Source: Clostridia bacterium (GTDB lineage: Bacteria; Bacillota; Clostridia; Christensenellales; Borkfalkiaceae). From it: DNA of 64,000 bases. Shown here piece by piece: positions 34,089 to 41,861 of this stretch; positions within the stretch are counted from its first letter, which is position 1; every line of letters starts with the position of its first letter. The stretch spans positions 1-64,000 of the forward strand of contig JAFUJR010000015.1 in NCBI GenBank assembly GCA_017468085.1, given 5' to 3'. Below the pieces are notes generated by a model. That model was given only the letters and a program-made list of their open reading frames with translations. It was not told the DNA's origin and did not search any database. The position numbers and the translations under genes are program-made.

Positions 34089-34853
34089 GTGGAAAACAAT
34101 TTTTGGGCGAAAATTGAAAAGGGGATACGCGGCTTTTTCTCTCGCCACGGATATACCTGCGATGGATGCGAAGCGGAAATTTTTGATTATCCGCACCGTC
34201 GGCTTTGCGCGGACTGTGAGCAAAAGATGGAGCGCACGGGCGAAAACTTTTGTCCAAAATGTGGGCGAAAAAAGGTCGCGGACGGGGTCTGTACGGACTG
34301 CAAGGGCAATTTGCCCAAATTTACGCGCGGTTTTTCGCCTTTTGTTTATCGCGAGCAGGTTGCGGCGATGGTCAATCGCATGAAGAACGGAAATCCCCAC
34401 CTTGCCCTCTATTTTGGCGAGCAAATGGCGGAATATTTTGCGGAAAAGTATCTCAAAAACTGCGCAGATAGCGAAGAGCTTATTCTCGTTCCCGTACCGT
34501 TACACAAAAGCAAGCGTATCGAACGCGGCTACAACCAATCGGAGCGGCTTGCCGAGAGCATTTGCGAACGGTTGCAGGCGTTGGGGTATTCCGCGCGCGT
34601 GGAAACCGACCTCCTGCAAAAACGCAAAGAGACCGCACCGCAAAAGCAAATGACTTATAGAGAGCGTATGGAAAACGTTGCGGGCGCGTATCACGTGCAT
34701 AAACGTAAGGAATGTAAGGGAAAGACAATCCTCTTAATCGACGACGTTTTAACGACGGGCGCGACGTCAAGCGAGTGTGCCGCAAGGTTGTTTGGCGCGG
34801 GCGCAAAAGAGGTGTATTTCCTCGTTGCAGCCGCGCTTTTAGAACGCAGATAG
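34089..34853 (+). CDS. comF: ComF-family phosphoribosyltransferase
   Basis: This 254-residue protein has two N-terminal zinc-ribbon pairs (CDGCEAEIF, LCADCEQ, FCPKCGRK, CTDCKGN) followed by a phosphoribosyltransferase domain: VPVPLHKSKRIERGYNQSERLAESI and the PRPP-binding ILLIDDVLTTGATSSECA. ComF proteins act in DNA uptake and branch migration in competent bacteria, but the family is also widespread in non-competent ones. Translation starts at GTG 34089, with AAGGA at 34075-34079. No other competence gene is seen nearby. Confidence 0.92.
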   Translation: MENNFWAKIEKGIRGFFSRHGYTCDGCEAEIFDYPHRRLCADCEQKMERTGENFCPKCGRKKVADGVCTDCKGNLPKFTRGFSPFVYREQVAAMVNRMKNGNPHLALYFGEQMAEYFAEKYLKNCADSEELILVPVPLHKSKRIERGYNQSERLAESICERLQALGYSARVETDLLQKRKETAPQKQMTYRERMENVAGAYHVHKRKECKGKTILLIDDVLTTGATSSECAARLFGAGAKEVYFLVAAALLERR

Positions 34854-34871
34854 GGGCAGGTGTGCGTTAAA
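34853..34871 (+). repeat. Dispersed motif, variant copy 2
   Basis: GGGGCAGG followed by TGTGCGTTAAA is a variant of the GTATGCGTTGAA motif. It reads GTG-CGT-TAA, again start-Arg-stop. It lies at the end of comF. Confidence 0.5.
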
Positions 34872-34933
34872 ACAGGAATTTAATTGTAACAGCAGGGGGG
34901 ACGCTCGTGTTTTATGCGTTTCTTTTTTGTGAA

Positions 34934-35827
34934 TCAGGTTAAAAATCTGCGCGCTTCGACGTAGAAATTCCACCGATAAGTAGACATTTTTTCAATGCGC
35001 GCGTAATCGGACGCAGTATGCAGAATATAGTTGTTGCCAAGGTAGATGGCGACGTGCCCAATCCGTTCTACGCCCGTGTTATATTGCCGTTCTTCGTTGG
35101 TGAAATAGATACAATCCCCGCGTTGTAACTCGCTTGGGCTGACGTATTGCCCCTGCTTAAACTGCGTGCGCGTATTCACCTGCAACAGCTTATTAGCTCC
35201 TTTATAAAAGACGTATTGTACAAGGGAGGAGCAATCGAATTTCTGCGCGGTAAAGCCCGCCAAGAGCTTGCCGTTTCCGTCGTGCAGGCGGACTGCGCCG
35301 TAAACGTAGGGTACGCCGATCAGCTTATACCCCTCCTCAATCACCTTTTCCACCCGTTCGTCTTGCGTTTTTTCCAAGGTAAAAACGGACGCGTACGAAG
35401 CGTAGATATACGCCACCTTATTACGGTAATAGGTTTTGTACCAGTTCCCCGTTTTTCCGATAACCGCGTACATGGTGCCCTTCTCCGCTTGTCCAAGTAC
35501 GGCAAAATCCGTACCCGCGCCGGAGCGGATATTCACGTTGTCGCCCGTGCAACGTATGTAAGAGCTGGTTTGGACGACGGGTTCGGGTTCAGGTGCGGGC
35601 GTATTGCTTGACGTTTCGTCTTTTTCCGGCGGAGTTTGGCTTTCGCTATCGACCACGGAATTTGACGACGCGTCGAGGTCTTCGTCCGTTCCGCTTTCTA
35701 TTTCGATAGAGGGAATATCCGTCGGCAGGTTCGCTTCGTTGTTTTTATCGCATGCGAATAGGGTGGCGGTGGGGGAAAGGCAGAGCAGGGCGCACAAAAG
35801 CGCGAGTAAAGATTTGCTTTTTTTCAT
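34934..35827 (-). CDS. Lipoprotein NlpC/P60 peptidase with SH3 domain
   Basis: This 297-residue secreted cell-wall hydrolase has a lipoprotein signal ending in LFAC with Cys26, an acidic and Pro/Ser-rich linker to about residue 88, and an SH3-like wall-binding domain (NVNIRSGAGTDFAVLGQAEKG). An NlpC/P60 domain follows with the catalytic Cys in KFDCSSLVQYV, the His in IGHVAIYLG and a third polar residue in ILHTASDY. It would cut gamma-glutamyl-diaminopimelate type bonds in peptidoglycan outside the membrane. It is single and transcribed against its neighbours. Confidence 0.93.
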   Translation of the reverse strand: MKKSKSLLALLCALLCLSPTATLFACDKNNEANLPTDIPSIEIESGTDEDLDASSNSVVDSESQTPPEKDETSSNTPAPEPEPVVQTSSYIRCTGDNVNIRSGAGTDFAVLGQAEKGTMYAVIGKTGNWYKTYYRNKVAYIYASYASVFTLEKTQDERVEKVIEEGYKLIGVPYVYGAVRLHDGNGKLLAGFTAQKFDCSSLVQYVFYKGANKLLQVNTRTQFKQGQYVSPSELQRGDCIYFTNEERQYNTGVERIGHVAIYLGNNYILHTASDYARIEKMSTYRWNFYVEARRFLT

Positions 35828-36016
35828 AATTTCTCCTCATTTTCGTAAAGTTTGCTGTACCCATTGTAAAGGCTTTGGGGGGTAAGGTCAATAGGAGGAA
35901 AATGGCAGACGAGGGAGATTTTACGGAAAAATAAAAAATTTGGTAAAAAAACGGCGAGGGAAAGGTCGGGATTGGATAAGTCAGACAAATTTTCCATAAA
36001 TCCCCGTGCGCTCTGC
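35828..36016 (+). other. Intergenic region between divergent genes
   Basis: The 303-bp gap between the NlpC/P60 gene and the PHP gene holds no open frame worth calling. The left part carries the minus-strand ribosome site for the lipoprotein gene (reading GGAGAAATT just before its ATG) and otherwise shows nothing recognisable. Regulatory elements for the PHP gene are listed separately. Confidence 0.5.
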
Positions 36017-36089
36017 TTGAAAAATGCGGCGGTCCGTGCTATACTATAAAGGAATAATTTGGACTCGATTTATCATTTTATAGTATAAT
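36017..36089 (+). promoter_or_regulatory. Promoter region with inverted -10 repeats
   Basis: TTGAAA (36017-36022), a 17-base spacer and TATACT (36040-36045), preceded by TG in TGCTATACT, form an extended -10 promoter. A second TATAAT at 36084-36089 follows. TATACTATAAA (36040-36050) and TTTATAGTATA (36077-36087) are perfect inverted copies covering both -10 regions, so a dimeric regulator or a leader hairpin is possible. Confidence 0.65.
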
Positions 36090-36131
36090 AAACGGGAAAT
36101 AAAGAACGAAAAGGCAAAAGGACGGAAAGAA

Positions 36132-36962
36132 ATGAAAAAGTTTATCGTGGATATGCATACGCACTCGGCTTTTTCTCACGATGGACGTGCGGAGCTTAAA
36201 GATATGCTTGCGACTGCGCAGAAAATGGGCGTTGCTTTTTACGGCGTGAGCGAGCACCACGATTTTGACGTTCAACTTGATTTGATTGTAAACGAAGATT
36301 TACGCGCGCGATTACAGGCACAAGCAGGCGAGGCGTATTTCCATACCGCTCGGCATTTGCAAGAGGATTACGAAGGGGTGATGAACGTCGCCGTCGGCGC
36401 GGAGTTCGGCTTTTCGGACGATGAAAGCGTGAAGGCGCGCTACTTGGCGGAGTATGAAAAATTCCGTCCTGATTACGTTATCAACAGCGTGCATACGATG
36501 GACGGAAAGGATTTCGCGTATTTTCAATTCGACGGCGATAAAAAGACGGTGTATTCCGCGTATTTATCACTGATAAGACGGAGTTTAGACGCTCCATATC
36601 CCTACGATATCGTGGGACATATCGGCTACGCGGCGCGGTACGTGTCCTTTGAAAACGTAGATTTTGATTTAGACGAATTTGGCGAGCAGCTTGACGATAT
36701 TTTCCGCACCGTTATTGCCAAGGGCAAAATTTTAGAAGTTAACACGGCAAGCAAGCAATTAAAGCAACGGAGTATTCCCGACAAGCCGCTTTTAAAAAGA
36801 TATTACGAGCTTGGCGGCAGAAAAATTTGCTTTGGCTCGGACGCACATTTTCCCGAGCGGATCGCGGATAAGTGGGAAGAAACGATTGCGGCGTTGAAAG
36901 AAATCGGGTTTACTTACCTCACCCTGCCTTTCCGCGGCGAAGAAATTCAAATTGAAATTTAA
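36132..36962 (+). CDS. PHP-domain histidinol-phosphatase-like protein
   Basis: This 276-residue enzyme belongs to the PHP phosphoesterase family of the HisJ/HisK type. Metal-binding motifs are DMHTHSAFSHDG at the start, SEHHDFD, the NSVHTMDGKDF segment, and FGSDAHFPE near the C-terminus. The usual reaction is hydrolysis of histidinol phosphate in histidine synthesis, but no other his gene is seen here and PHP enzymes vary in substrate. It is followed after 12 bases by a small gene that is probably co-transcribed. Confidence 0.85.
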   Translation: MKKFIVDMHTHSAFSHDGRAELKDMLATAQKMGVAFYGVSEHHDFDVQLDLIVNEDLRARLQAQAGEAYFHTARHLQEDYEGVMNVAVGAEFGFSDDESVKARYLAEYEKFRPDYVINSVHTMDGKDFAYFQFDGDKKTVYSAYLSLIRRSLDAPYPYDIVGHIGYAARYVSFENVDFDLDEFGEQLDDIFRTVIAKGKILEVNTASKQLKQRSIPDKPLLKRYYELGGRKICFGSDAHFPERIADKWEETIAALKEIGFTYLTLPFRGEEIQIEI

Positions 36963-36974
36963 CGGGGGATTATT

Positions 36975-37184
36975 ATGTCGGAACTGGATTTATTGAAGCT
37001 GTTGCAGACCTACGGCGAAGAAACGGACTTATCCGATTTCACGCCCGACGAGCTGCAAGAGCTTTTAGAGCGTATGCAAGCGGAGGGGAGCGAAGTACCC
37101 TTGACTCCTGCCGCTTTTAAAGAAAAATATTTCGAATATTATGACGACGTGAAGGATAAGTCCCTCAAAAAGCAAGACTGGTAG
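36975..37184 (+). CDS. Small acidic hypothetical protein
   Basis: This 69-residue acidic helical protein (MSELDLLKLLQTYGEETDLSDF...) is unrecognised. A GGGGG site lies 8 bases before its ATG. It follows the PHP phosphatase by 12 bases and precedes two repeat copies. Confidence 0.6.
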   Translation: MSELDLLKLLQTYGEETDLSDFTPDELQELLERMQAEGSEVPLTPAAFKEKYFEYYDDVKDKSLKKQDW

Positions 37185-37325
37185 AAAAACAGAGAATTCG
37201 CGGCGCAATACTTCGTTGCGCTGTGGTAACCCTCGGTTACGTACGTTTAAAGTACGCGCCCTCGGGCTGTCCTCGCGCGCCTTGTCTTGCTTGCGTCTTG
37301 CACTGTTTTTCCGTTCTTTAACGGG
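37185..37325 (+). repeat. Structured ~130-bp dispersed repeat, copy A
   Basis: This copy starts directly after a stop codon with AAAAACAGAG and ends with CACTGTTTTT and the hairpin CCGTTCTTTAACGG. Inside are GCGCAA/TTGCGC (37204-37222), GTAACC/GGTTAC and CGTAC/GTACG stems. The first 42 bases of the core (37204-37245) are identical to copy B. Related copies lie at 54290 and 54800. It has no convincing coding potential and looks like a folded RNA or a small non-autonomous mobile element. Confidence 0.8.
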
Positions 37326-37340
37326 CGTGGGGGAATACCT

Positions 37341-37465
37341 GCGCAATACTTCGTTGCGCTGTGGTAACCCTCGGTTACGTACTACTTGTACGCTCCTTCA
37401 AGTTTTCCTCGTCCTTCGCGTCTTACTTGTGTCTTGCTCCGTTTTCCCGTTCTTTAACGGGGCGG
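37341..37465 (+). repeat. Structured ~130-bp dispersed repeat, copy B
   Basis: This is a tandem neighbour of copy A, identical over its first 42 bases and then diverging, but it keeps the CGTAC/GTACG stem with a different loop (TACTT instead of GTTTAAA). It ends with GCTCCGTTTT and the hairpin CCCGTTCTTTAACGGG. Confidence 0.8.
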
Positions 37466-37498
37466 CATAAAAACTTCAGCCATAATTTTGCATTTAAT

Positions 37499-37532
37499 AA
37501 ACCGCCCCGAAAGTGTGCTTTCGAGGCGGTTT
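37499..37532. terminator. Strong hairpin terminator, mainly for the DeoR gene
   Basis: AAACCGCCCCGAAAG (37499-37513) pairs with CTTTCGAGGCGGTTT (37518-37532) with one mismatch over a 4-base loop. On the minus strand GGCGGTTTATTAAAT follows, consistent with termination after the DeoR-type gene. Confidence 0.78.
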
Positions 37533-37543
37533 GTACCTACCAT

Positions 37544-37555
37544 GTATGCGTTGAA
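37544..37555 (+). repeat. Dispersed GTATGCGTTGAA motif, copy 3
   Basis: An exact copy of the 12-mer lies between the terminator and the stop codon of the DeoR-type gene. Here no plus-strand gene follows directly, so a leader role is not supported at this site. Confidence 0.6.
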
Positions 37556-37556
37556 A

Positions 37557-38315
37557 TTAAATTACGACGATATCTAATGCTTTAAATTCTTCTTTAAGCG
37601 CGTCGGGGAAATCGTTGTCCGTGATAAGCACGTTGATATCTTCTACGCGCGCGAACGTGTACGGCTTGATTTTACCGATTTTAGAGCTGTCGAGCATCAT
37701 ATACAAAAATTTCGCCTTTTTGCAGATAACGCGCAAAAGTTCCGCTTCCACCTGCGAGCTACACGAAAATCCGTTTTCGGGCGTGAACGCTGCCGCGGAA
37801 ATAATGCCGAGCTCAAAGTTCGTATCCGTGAAATAAAGGGAAGAGAACGCCGAGGCGGTGGACAAATTATCTTTGATAAGCTGACCGCCCAACAAGTTGA
37901 CGACGACCTTCTTCTTTTTGGCAAGCTCGGTGGCGACGGCAAGCCCGTTCGTGAACACGTTGCAAGGTCTGTCGGGCATTTCCTTGGCGAGGTAAAGCGC
38001 CGTCGTGCCGCCGTCGATAAAAATGGACGCGCCCTCGTCGATGAGCCCCGCCGCTTTTTGTGCGATAACGATTTTTTCGTCCGTGTGAATGGTCGTTTTC
38101 TTTACGTAAGGCTCGCCCGAGGTTTTTTGCACTTCGCGCACGGACATCGCGCCGCCGCGTACGCGAATAATTTTCCCTTCCTCTTCTAATTGGAACAAGT
38201 CCCTGCGCAAGGTCATTTGCGAAACGTTGGGGAAGTGTTCTTCCAACTGTTCAAGCGTCAATTTGCCGCGTTTATCTAAAAGTTCTGCAATTTCTAAAAT
38301 CCGTTCTCTTTTCAT
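37557..38315 (-). CDS. DeoR/GlpR-family transcriptional regulator
   Basis: This 252-residue sugar-metabolism type repressor has an N-terminal winged helix (KRERILEIAELLDKRGKLTLEQLEEHF, then VSQMTLRRDLFQLEEEGKIIRVRGGA) and a C-terminal phosphosugar-sensing domain with IFIDGGTTALYLAKEM and a NVFTNGLAVA motif. The start at 38315 is preferred to the upstream ATG at 38348 because GAGG lies 9 bases ahead and the conserved domain begins there. Multiple TTCACA boxes upstream are its likely operators. Confidence 0.92.
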   Translation of the reverse strand: MKRERILEIAELLDKRGKLTLEQLEEHFPNVSQMTLRRDLFQLEEEGKIIRVRGGAMSVREVQKTSGEPYVKKTTIHTDEKIVIAQKAAGLIDEGASIFIDGGTTALYLAKEMPDRPCNVFTNGLAVATELAKKKKVVVNLLGGQLIKDNLSTASAFSSLYFTDTNFELGIISAAAFTPENGFSCSSQVEAELLRVICKKAKFLYMMLDSSKIGKIKPYTFARVEDINVLITDNDFPDALKEEFKALDIVVI

Positions 38316-38343
38316 TTGTAAGACCTCTTTCAAATGTTGTATA

Positions 38344-38486
38344 TTCACAATTTAACATAAAATTCACAAAAAAGCAAGTAAATAGGGTGTTAAAAAGTGA
38401 AATTCACATTCCAAAATCACATTTTCACAAAAAAACAGAACAAAATTTTCATTTTGAAGTTGTGAACTTTATTGTAAAAATTCACG
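38344..38486. promoter_or_regulatory. Cluster of TTCACA operator boxes
   Basis: TTCACA occurs at 38344-38349, 38363-38368, 38403-38408 and 38424-38429, with variants at 38416-38421 (ATCACA) and 38481-38486 (TTCACG) and an inverted copy TGTGAA at 38461-38466. This density in 143 bp fits the direct-repeat operators of DeoR-family repressors. It lies between the regulator and the divergent gene at 38580, so both may be controlled. Confidence 0.7.
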
Positions 38487-38526
38487 CAAATATCACCTGC
38501 AACCACGTAAAACGCCCCGTTTTTGC

Positions 38527-38556
38527 TTGCGGTTTTCCGTTTTGATATGCTATAAT
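38527..38556 (+). promoter_or_regulatory. Promoter of the gene at 38580
   Basis: TTGCGG (38527-38532) and TATAAT (38551-38556) are 18 bases apart, with TG ahead of the -10 (TGCTATAAT). A GGACGGAGA ribosome site follows. Confidence 0.65.
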
Positions 38557-38579
38557 AAAAAGGACGGAGAAAAAGACGC

Positions 38580-39209
38580 ATGTTTGATTTTATTACCGAT
38601 TTAGACGAATATTTTGGCAAGGAATACGCAGGCTATGATAAATTAAGCGTATTGCCCGGCTATAAAATGCCCATGATGCAGGCGACGAAAACGGACGAGT
38701 TTGGCAGAACCGTTTCCTATACCTTGCCCCCCGACACGATGGCGCTTTCCAAGCAGGAAAACAAAGCGCAATTATTGGCGGCGCTCAAAGAGAGGATGGT
38801 GGATAAAACCTTTTCCTTTTCGTTCAGCATTTTGTCCTTTTTCGGGCGCGTAAAGCAGTTTTTTTCTAAGTACGGATTTGCGAAAAATCTCAAAAAAATG
38901 ATGGCGAAATATGGTTTGAGGGACGAGGACGTGCTTGCGCAAATCGACGTCGCGCCCGAAATTTGGAAAGGGATCAAGAAGGGTGCGTTCTTGCCCACGA
39001 AAAACTTGATTTTCACGCTCGGTCTTACGGCGCAGATGTCCTACGAAGATACCAACGCTTTGCTGAATCTCTGCGATTATTTCTTTGATTATACCATCGT
39101 GAAGGACGTCGTTATCGCCTACCTGCTCTCGCGCAAAATTTACAACCCTGCTATGGTGCAGGCGGCGCTTGACGAATACAAGGTTGCAAATTTGTTCTTT
39201 AAACAATAA
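38580..39209 (+). CDS. Hypothetical protein with XRE-like C-terminal helical domain
   Basis: This 209-residue soluble protein is transcribed divergently from the DeoR regulator. The N-terminal 100 residues are unrecognised. Residues about 110-209 (GLRDEDVLAQIDVAPEIWKGIKKG, then LLNLCDYFFDYTIVKDVVIAYLLSRKIYNPAMVQAAL) form a helix-turn-helix-like helical domain that I have seen attached to other proteins in Firmicutes. Function is unknown. Confidence 0.7.
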   Translation: MFDFITDLDEYFGKEYAGYDKLSVLPGYKMPMMQATKTDEFGRTVSYTLPPDTMALSKQENKAQLLAALKERMVDKTFSFSFSILSFFGRVKQFFSKYGFAKNLKKMMAKYGLRDEDVLAQIDVAPEIWKGIKKGAFLPTKNLIFTLGLTAQMSYEDTNALLNLCDYFFDYTIVKDVVIAYLLSRKIYNPAMVQAALDEYKVANLFFKQ

Positions 39210-39214
39210 AACGT

Positions 39215-39243
39215 TTGCTTTTTTGAAAGCAACGTGCTATACT
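39215..39243 (+). promoter_or_regulatory. Promoter of the T-box-controlled cysE-cysS operon
   Basis: TTGCTT (39215-39220), a 17-base spacer and TATACT (39238-39243), with TG ahead of the -10, lie directly before the T-box leader. Confidence 0.7.
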
Positions 39244-39254
39244 GATAACAACAA

Positions 39255-39500
39255 CTGAATATCCAAGCAGAAAAAGAGTACCCGTTTGATACGGCAAAGA
39301 GAGCTGCGCCTGGGCTGGGAGCGCGGCGCGTATGGGCGGTGAAAGTGCGTTTTTGCGTTATTAGGACAGACTAATCCTCTGCGGCGGCCTCCGTTATCGG
39401 GCAAATGAGGAAAAACCTGCTTTTTAGCGGTTTTTTGAAGTAAAGTGGAACAGCGACAGCGCGCGCCTTTATACAATAGTATAAGGGCGCGTAATTTTTT
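39255..39500 (+). ncRNA. T-box riboswitch (cysteine specific) with terminator
   Basis: The leader shows the T-box layout. A Stem I region has GAGTA and GAGAG elements and the apical GGCTGGGAG. The segment GGTGAAAGTGCG contains the likely specifier TGC (Cys) at 39346-39348. AAAGTGGAACAGCG at 39442-39455 is the T-box core, pairing with the tRNA acceptor end. The expression platform is a 13-bp terminator, CGCGCCTTTATAC (39462-39474) with GTATAAGGGCGCG (39479-39491), followed by TAATTTTTT. Uncharged tRNA-Cys would stabilise the antiterminator and switch on cysE and cysS. T-box control of cysE-cysS is known in Firmicutes. Confidence 0.87.
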
Positions 39501-39587
39501 ACGGAACGGAGAGAAAGAGCGGTTTGCTTTTTCGTTTCCTATCAGTCCCTCACACGAAAGCGAAAAATAAAAAAGGGAGGCTTTCGT

Positions 39588-40124
39588 ATGTGGTTTAAGG
39601 CTTTACGCGAGGATATTCAAGCGGCGAAAAACAACGACCCCGCGGCGCGCAATTCCTTTGAAATTTGGCTTACCTACGCAGGCGTGCACGCCTTATCTTG
39701 GCACAGAGTTGCGCATTTTTTCCACAAAATCAAATGCAAAACCTTGGCGCGGTGCATAAGTCAGCTTGGTCGGTTTTTCACGGGTGTGGAAATCCACCCT
39801 GCCGCAAAAATCGAGGGCGGCGTGTTTATCGACCACGGTATGGGCGTGGTGATCGGCGAAACTGCCGAGGTACGCAGGGGTACGGTGATTTATCAGGGCG
39901 TAACTCTTGGCGGCACGGGCAAGGAAAAGGGAAAACGCCACCCTACGGTGATGGAAAACGTAACCGTTTCCGCAGGAGCGAAGGTGCTTGGCGGTTTCAC
40001 CGTCGGCAAGGGCGCAAAGATCGGCGCGGGCGCAGTCGTTTTAAAGGAAGTTCCGCCTTACGCCACCGTTGTGGGCGTGCCTGCGCGTATCGTCAAAATC
40101 CGTGTCCCTGAAGAAGAAAAATAA
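39588..40124 (+). CDS. cysE: Serine O-acetyltransferase
   Basis: This 178-residue enzyme makes O-acetylserine from serine and acetyl-CoA, the first step of cysteine synthesis. It has the short Firmicutes-type length and the left-handed beta-helix hexapeptide repeats: VEIHPAAKIEGGVFIDHGMGVVIGETAEVRRGTVIYQGVTLGGTGKEKGKRHP, with the active-site DHG and the GGTGKEKGKRHP loop intact. A GGGAGG site precedes the ATG. It is the first gene behind the cysteine T-box and precedes cysS. Confidence 0.96.
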   Translation: MWFKALREDIQAAKNNDPAARNSFEIWLTYAGVHALSWHRVAHFFHKIKCKTLARCISQLGRFFTGVEIHPAAKIEGGVFIDHGMGVVIGETAEVRRGTVIYQGVTLGGTGKEKGKRHPTVMENVTVSAGAKVLGGFTVGKGAKIGAGAVVLKEVPPYATVVGVPARIVKIRVPEEEK

Positions 40125-40141
40125 TAAAAAGAGCGTACCGT

Positions 40142-40153
40142 GTATGCGTTGAA
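40142..40153 (+). repeat. Dispersed GTATGCGTTGAA motif, copy 4
   Basis: An exact copy of the 12-mer lies between cysE and cysS and again reads ATG-CGT-TGA. It is about 35 bases ahead of the cysS start. Confidence 0.6.
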
Positions 40154-40187
40154 CACATATAAAGAGCAAGAACAGGAGCAAACAACT

Positions 40188-41642
40188 ATGAAAATTTACA
40201 ACTCGCTGACGAAAAGAAAGGAGGAATTCGTACCCATTGACGGCAATAAGGTGAAAATGTACGCCTGCGGTATTACGGTGTCGGGTGAGGCGCACATTGG
40301 GCACGGCTATCAAGCGCTCATTTACGATATTATGCGTAAATATTTGAAGAAGATGGGTTACGACGTTACCTACGCGCGCAATTATACGGACGTGGACGAT
40401 AAGATTATTGCAAAATCGCACGAAACGGGGATTCCCGCCGACGAATACGCGGCGAAAATGATTGAAAATATCAACGCCATTATGGAAAAATTCCACGTGG
40501 ACGACCCCGACGTTTGGTTGAAAGCGACGGAAAATATTGAAAATATCATCGGCTTTGTTTCCGCACTTATCGAAAAAGGGCACGCGTACTCCACCAAAAA
40601 GGGGGATGTGTATTTTGACGTGGCGTCTTTCCCCGGCTACGGTAAACTTTCCAACCGCAACATTGACGATATGTTGGACGGCGTGCGCGTGGATAACGAC
40701 GACGAAAAGAAGAACGCCTACGACTTTGCGCTTTGGAAGAGCGCGAAAGAGGGTGAAATTTGTTGGGATTCCCCTTGGGGTAAGGGCAGACCGGGCTGGC
40801 ATATCGAGTGTTCGGCAATGAACCGCGAAGCGTTCGGTGAACAAATCGATATCCACGGCGGTGGGCGCGACCTTATTTTCCCCCACCACGAAAACGAAAT
40901 CGCGCAGACAGAAGCGTTGACGGGCAAGCCGTTCGTTCGGTATTGGACGCACAACGGGCTCATCAAGGTCAACGGTCAAAAAATGAGCAAATCCTTGGGC
41001 AACAGCTTGCTCCTTGCCGACCTTTTGGAAAAATATTCGGACGAAGCAATCAAGTTTGCCCTTTTGCAAACCAACTACCGCAACGATATCAACATCACCG
41101 ACGAACTTTTCCCCGACGCGGAAAAGCACCTCTACGATTTTTACAGCCTACTTGCGGTGGTGGACGAGGTAACCTATAAATTTAAAGGTATGGAGATTGC
41201 CATCGATACGGACGAGGCGCTTCGCGCGGCGGAATACGTGCAAAAAATCGAGGACGAATTCAACGCTTGCATGAGCGACGATTTCAACACCGCGCTTGCC
41301 CTTTCCAACCTGTTCGGGTATTTCAAGGATATTAAAAAGTGGCTGAACGAAAAGAATACGGGCGGTATGTTTGCGGCTTTAAGCGCAAGCGTGCAGATAC
41401 GCAAAACCTATGCTTTGCTTGGCTTGTTCACCAAAAACGCCAAGGAATACAAGGCGTGGTATGAGGAGCGGAACGCGACGGACGAGGATATCCCCGCCGA
41501 AGTGAAAGCGGTGGCGGAAGAACGCTGGGCGGCAAGACAAAACCGCGATTGGGCAAAGAGCGACGAGCTTAGAACTAAGCTCGCGGAAATGGGTTATGCG
41601 GTCAAGGACAGCAAAACGGGCTACGAGTTGACGAAAAATTAA
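40188..41642 (+). CDS. cysS: Cysteinyl-tRNA synthetase
   Basis: This 484-residue class I synthetase charges tRNA-Cys. The HIGH motif is EAHIGHGY, the KMSKS motif is QKMSKSLGNS, and the zinc-site residues lie in ACGI, IECSAMN and GGRDLIFPHHENE. The N-terminal motif reads YACGITVSGEAHIGHG rather than the common CGPTVYDYAHIGHAR, which marks a less common subfamily. The start at 40188 has AGGAG about 9 bases ahead. A possible upstream ATG at 40140 falls within the repeat motif and is rejected. Expression is governed by the T-box upstream of cysE. Confidence 0.96.
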   Translation: MKIYNSLTKRKEEFVPIDGNKVKMYACGITVSGEAHIGHGYQALIYDIMRKYLKKMGYDVTYARNYTDVDDKIIAKSHETGIPADEYAAKMIENINAIMEKFHVDDPDVWLKATENIENIIGFVSALIEKGHAYSTKKGDVYFDVASFPGYGKLSNRNIDDMLDGVRVDNDDEKKNAYDFALWKSAKEGEICWDSPWGKGRPGWHIECSAMNREAFGEQIDIHGGGRDLIFPHHENEIAQTEALTGKPFVRYWTHNGLIKVNGQKMSKSLGNSLLLADLLEKYSDEAIKFALLQTNYRNDINITDELFPDAEKHLYDFYSLLAVVDEVTYKFKGMEIAIDTDEALRAAEYVQKIEDEFNACMSDDFNTALALSNLFGYFKDIKKWLNEKNTGGMFAALSASVQIRKTYALLGLFTKNAKEYKAWYEERNATDEDIPAEVKAVAEERWAARQNRDWAKSDELRTKLAEMGYAVKDSKTGYELTKN

Positions 41643-41658
41643 CGATAAATTAAAGAAG

Positions 41659-41706
41659 AAATCCCCCTGCTATTGCTTGACAAGCGGGGGGATTTACATT
41701 TATAAT
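41659..41706 (+). promoter_or_regulatory. cysS terminator hairpin overlapping the alaS promoter
   Basis: AAATCCCCC (41659-41667) pairs with GGGGGATTT (41687-41695). The loop contains TTGACA (41677-41682), which with TATAAT at 41701-41706 (18-base spacer) forms a consensus promoter. The same DNA thus ends cysS transcription and starts alaS transcription. The hairpin lacks a good T run. Confidence 0.7.
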
Positions 41707-41861
41707 GTAAAATGACGTGTCCCTATTTTTGGACGCCTCGGTATTGCGGAATACGCATAAAGGCGTAATGTTCGGGACAGAAAGCCCCGAACATACGCGG
41801 AGCAATTCCGTGCCGTGGGCAGAGCCCACGCAAAAAAGAAATTAAACATAGAGGTAAACTC
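41707..41861 (+). promoter_or_regulatory. Structured alaS leader of unknown type
   Basis: This 155-base leader can fold into several hairpins: ATGTTCGGG with CCCGAACAT around 41779-41804, GTGGGC/GCCCAC near 41818-41832, and GTGTCC/GGAC near the 5' end. No T-box core sequence or specifier layout is visible. A riboswitch or autoregulatory site for AlaRS is possible but not recognised. The ribosome site is GAGGT before the ATG. Confidence 0.45.

Noticed and set aside
37216..37585. Short plus-strand frames in the repeat region
   Set aside because: They consist of repeat copies A and B read as protein, with repeated Arg/Leu/Cys segments and no ribosome sites.
41707..41861. T-box leader for alaS
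   Set aside because: No GGTGG-NACC-like core or specifier stem with a GCN codon is visible, although hairpins are present.
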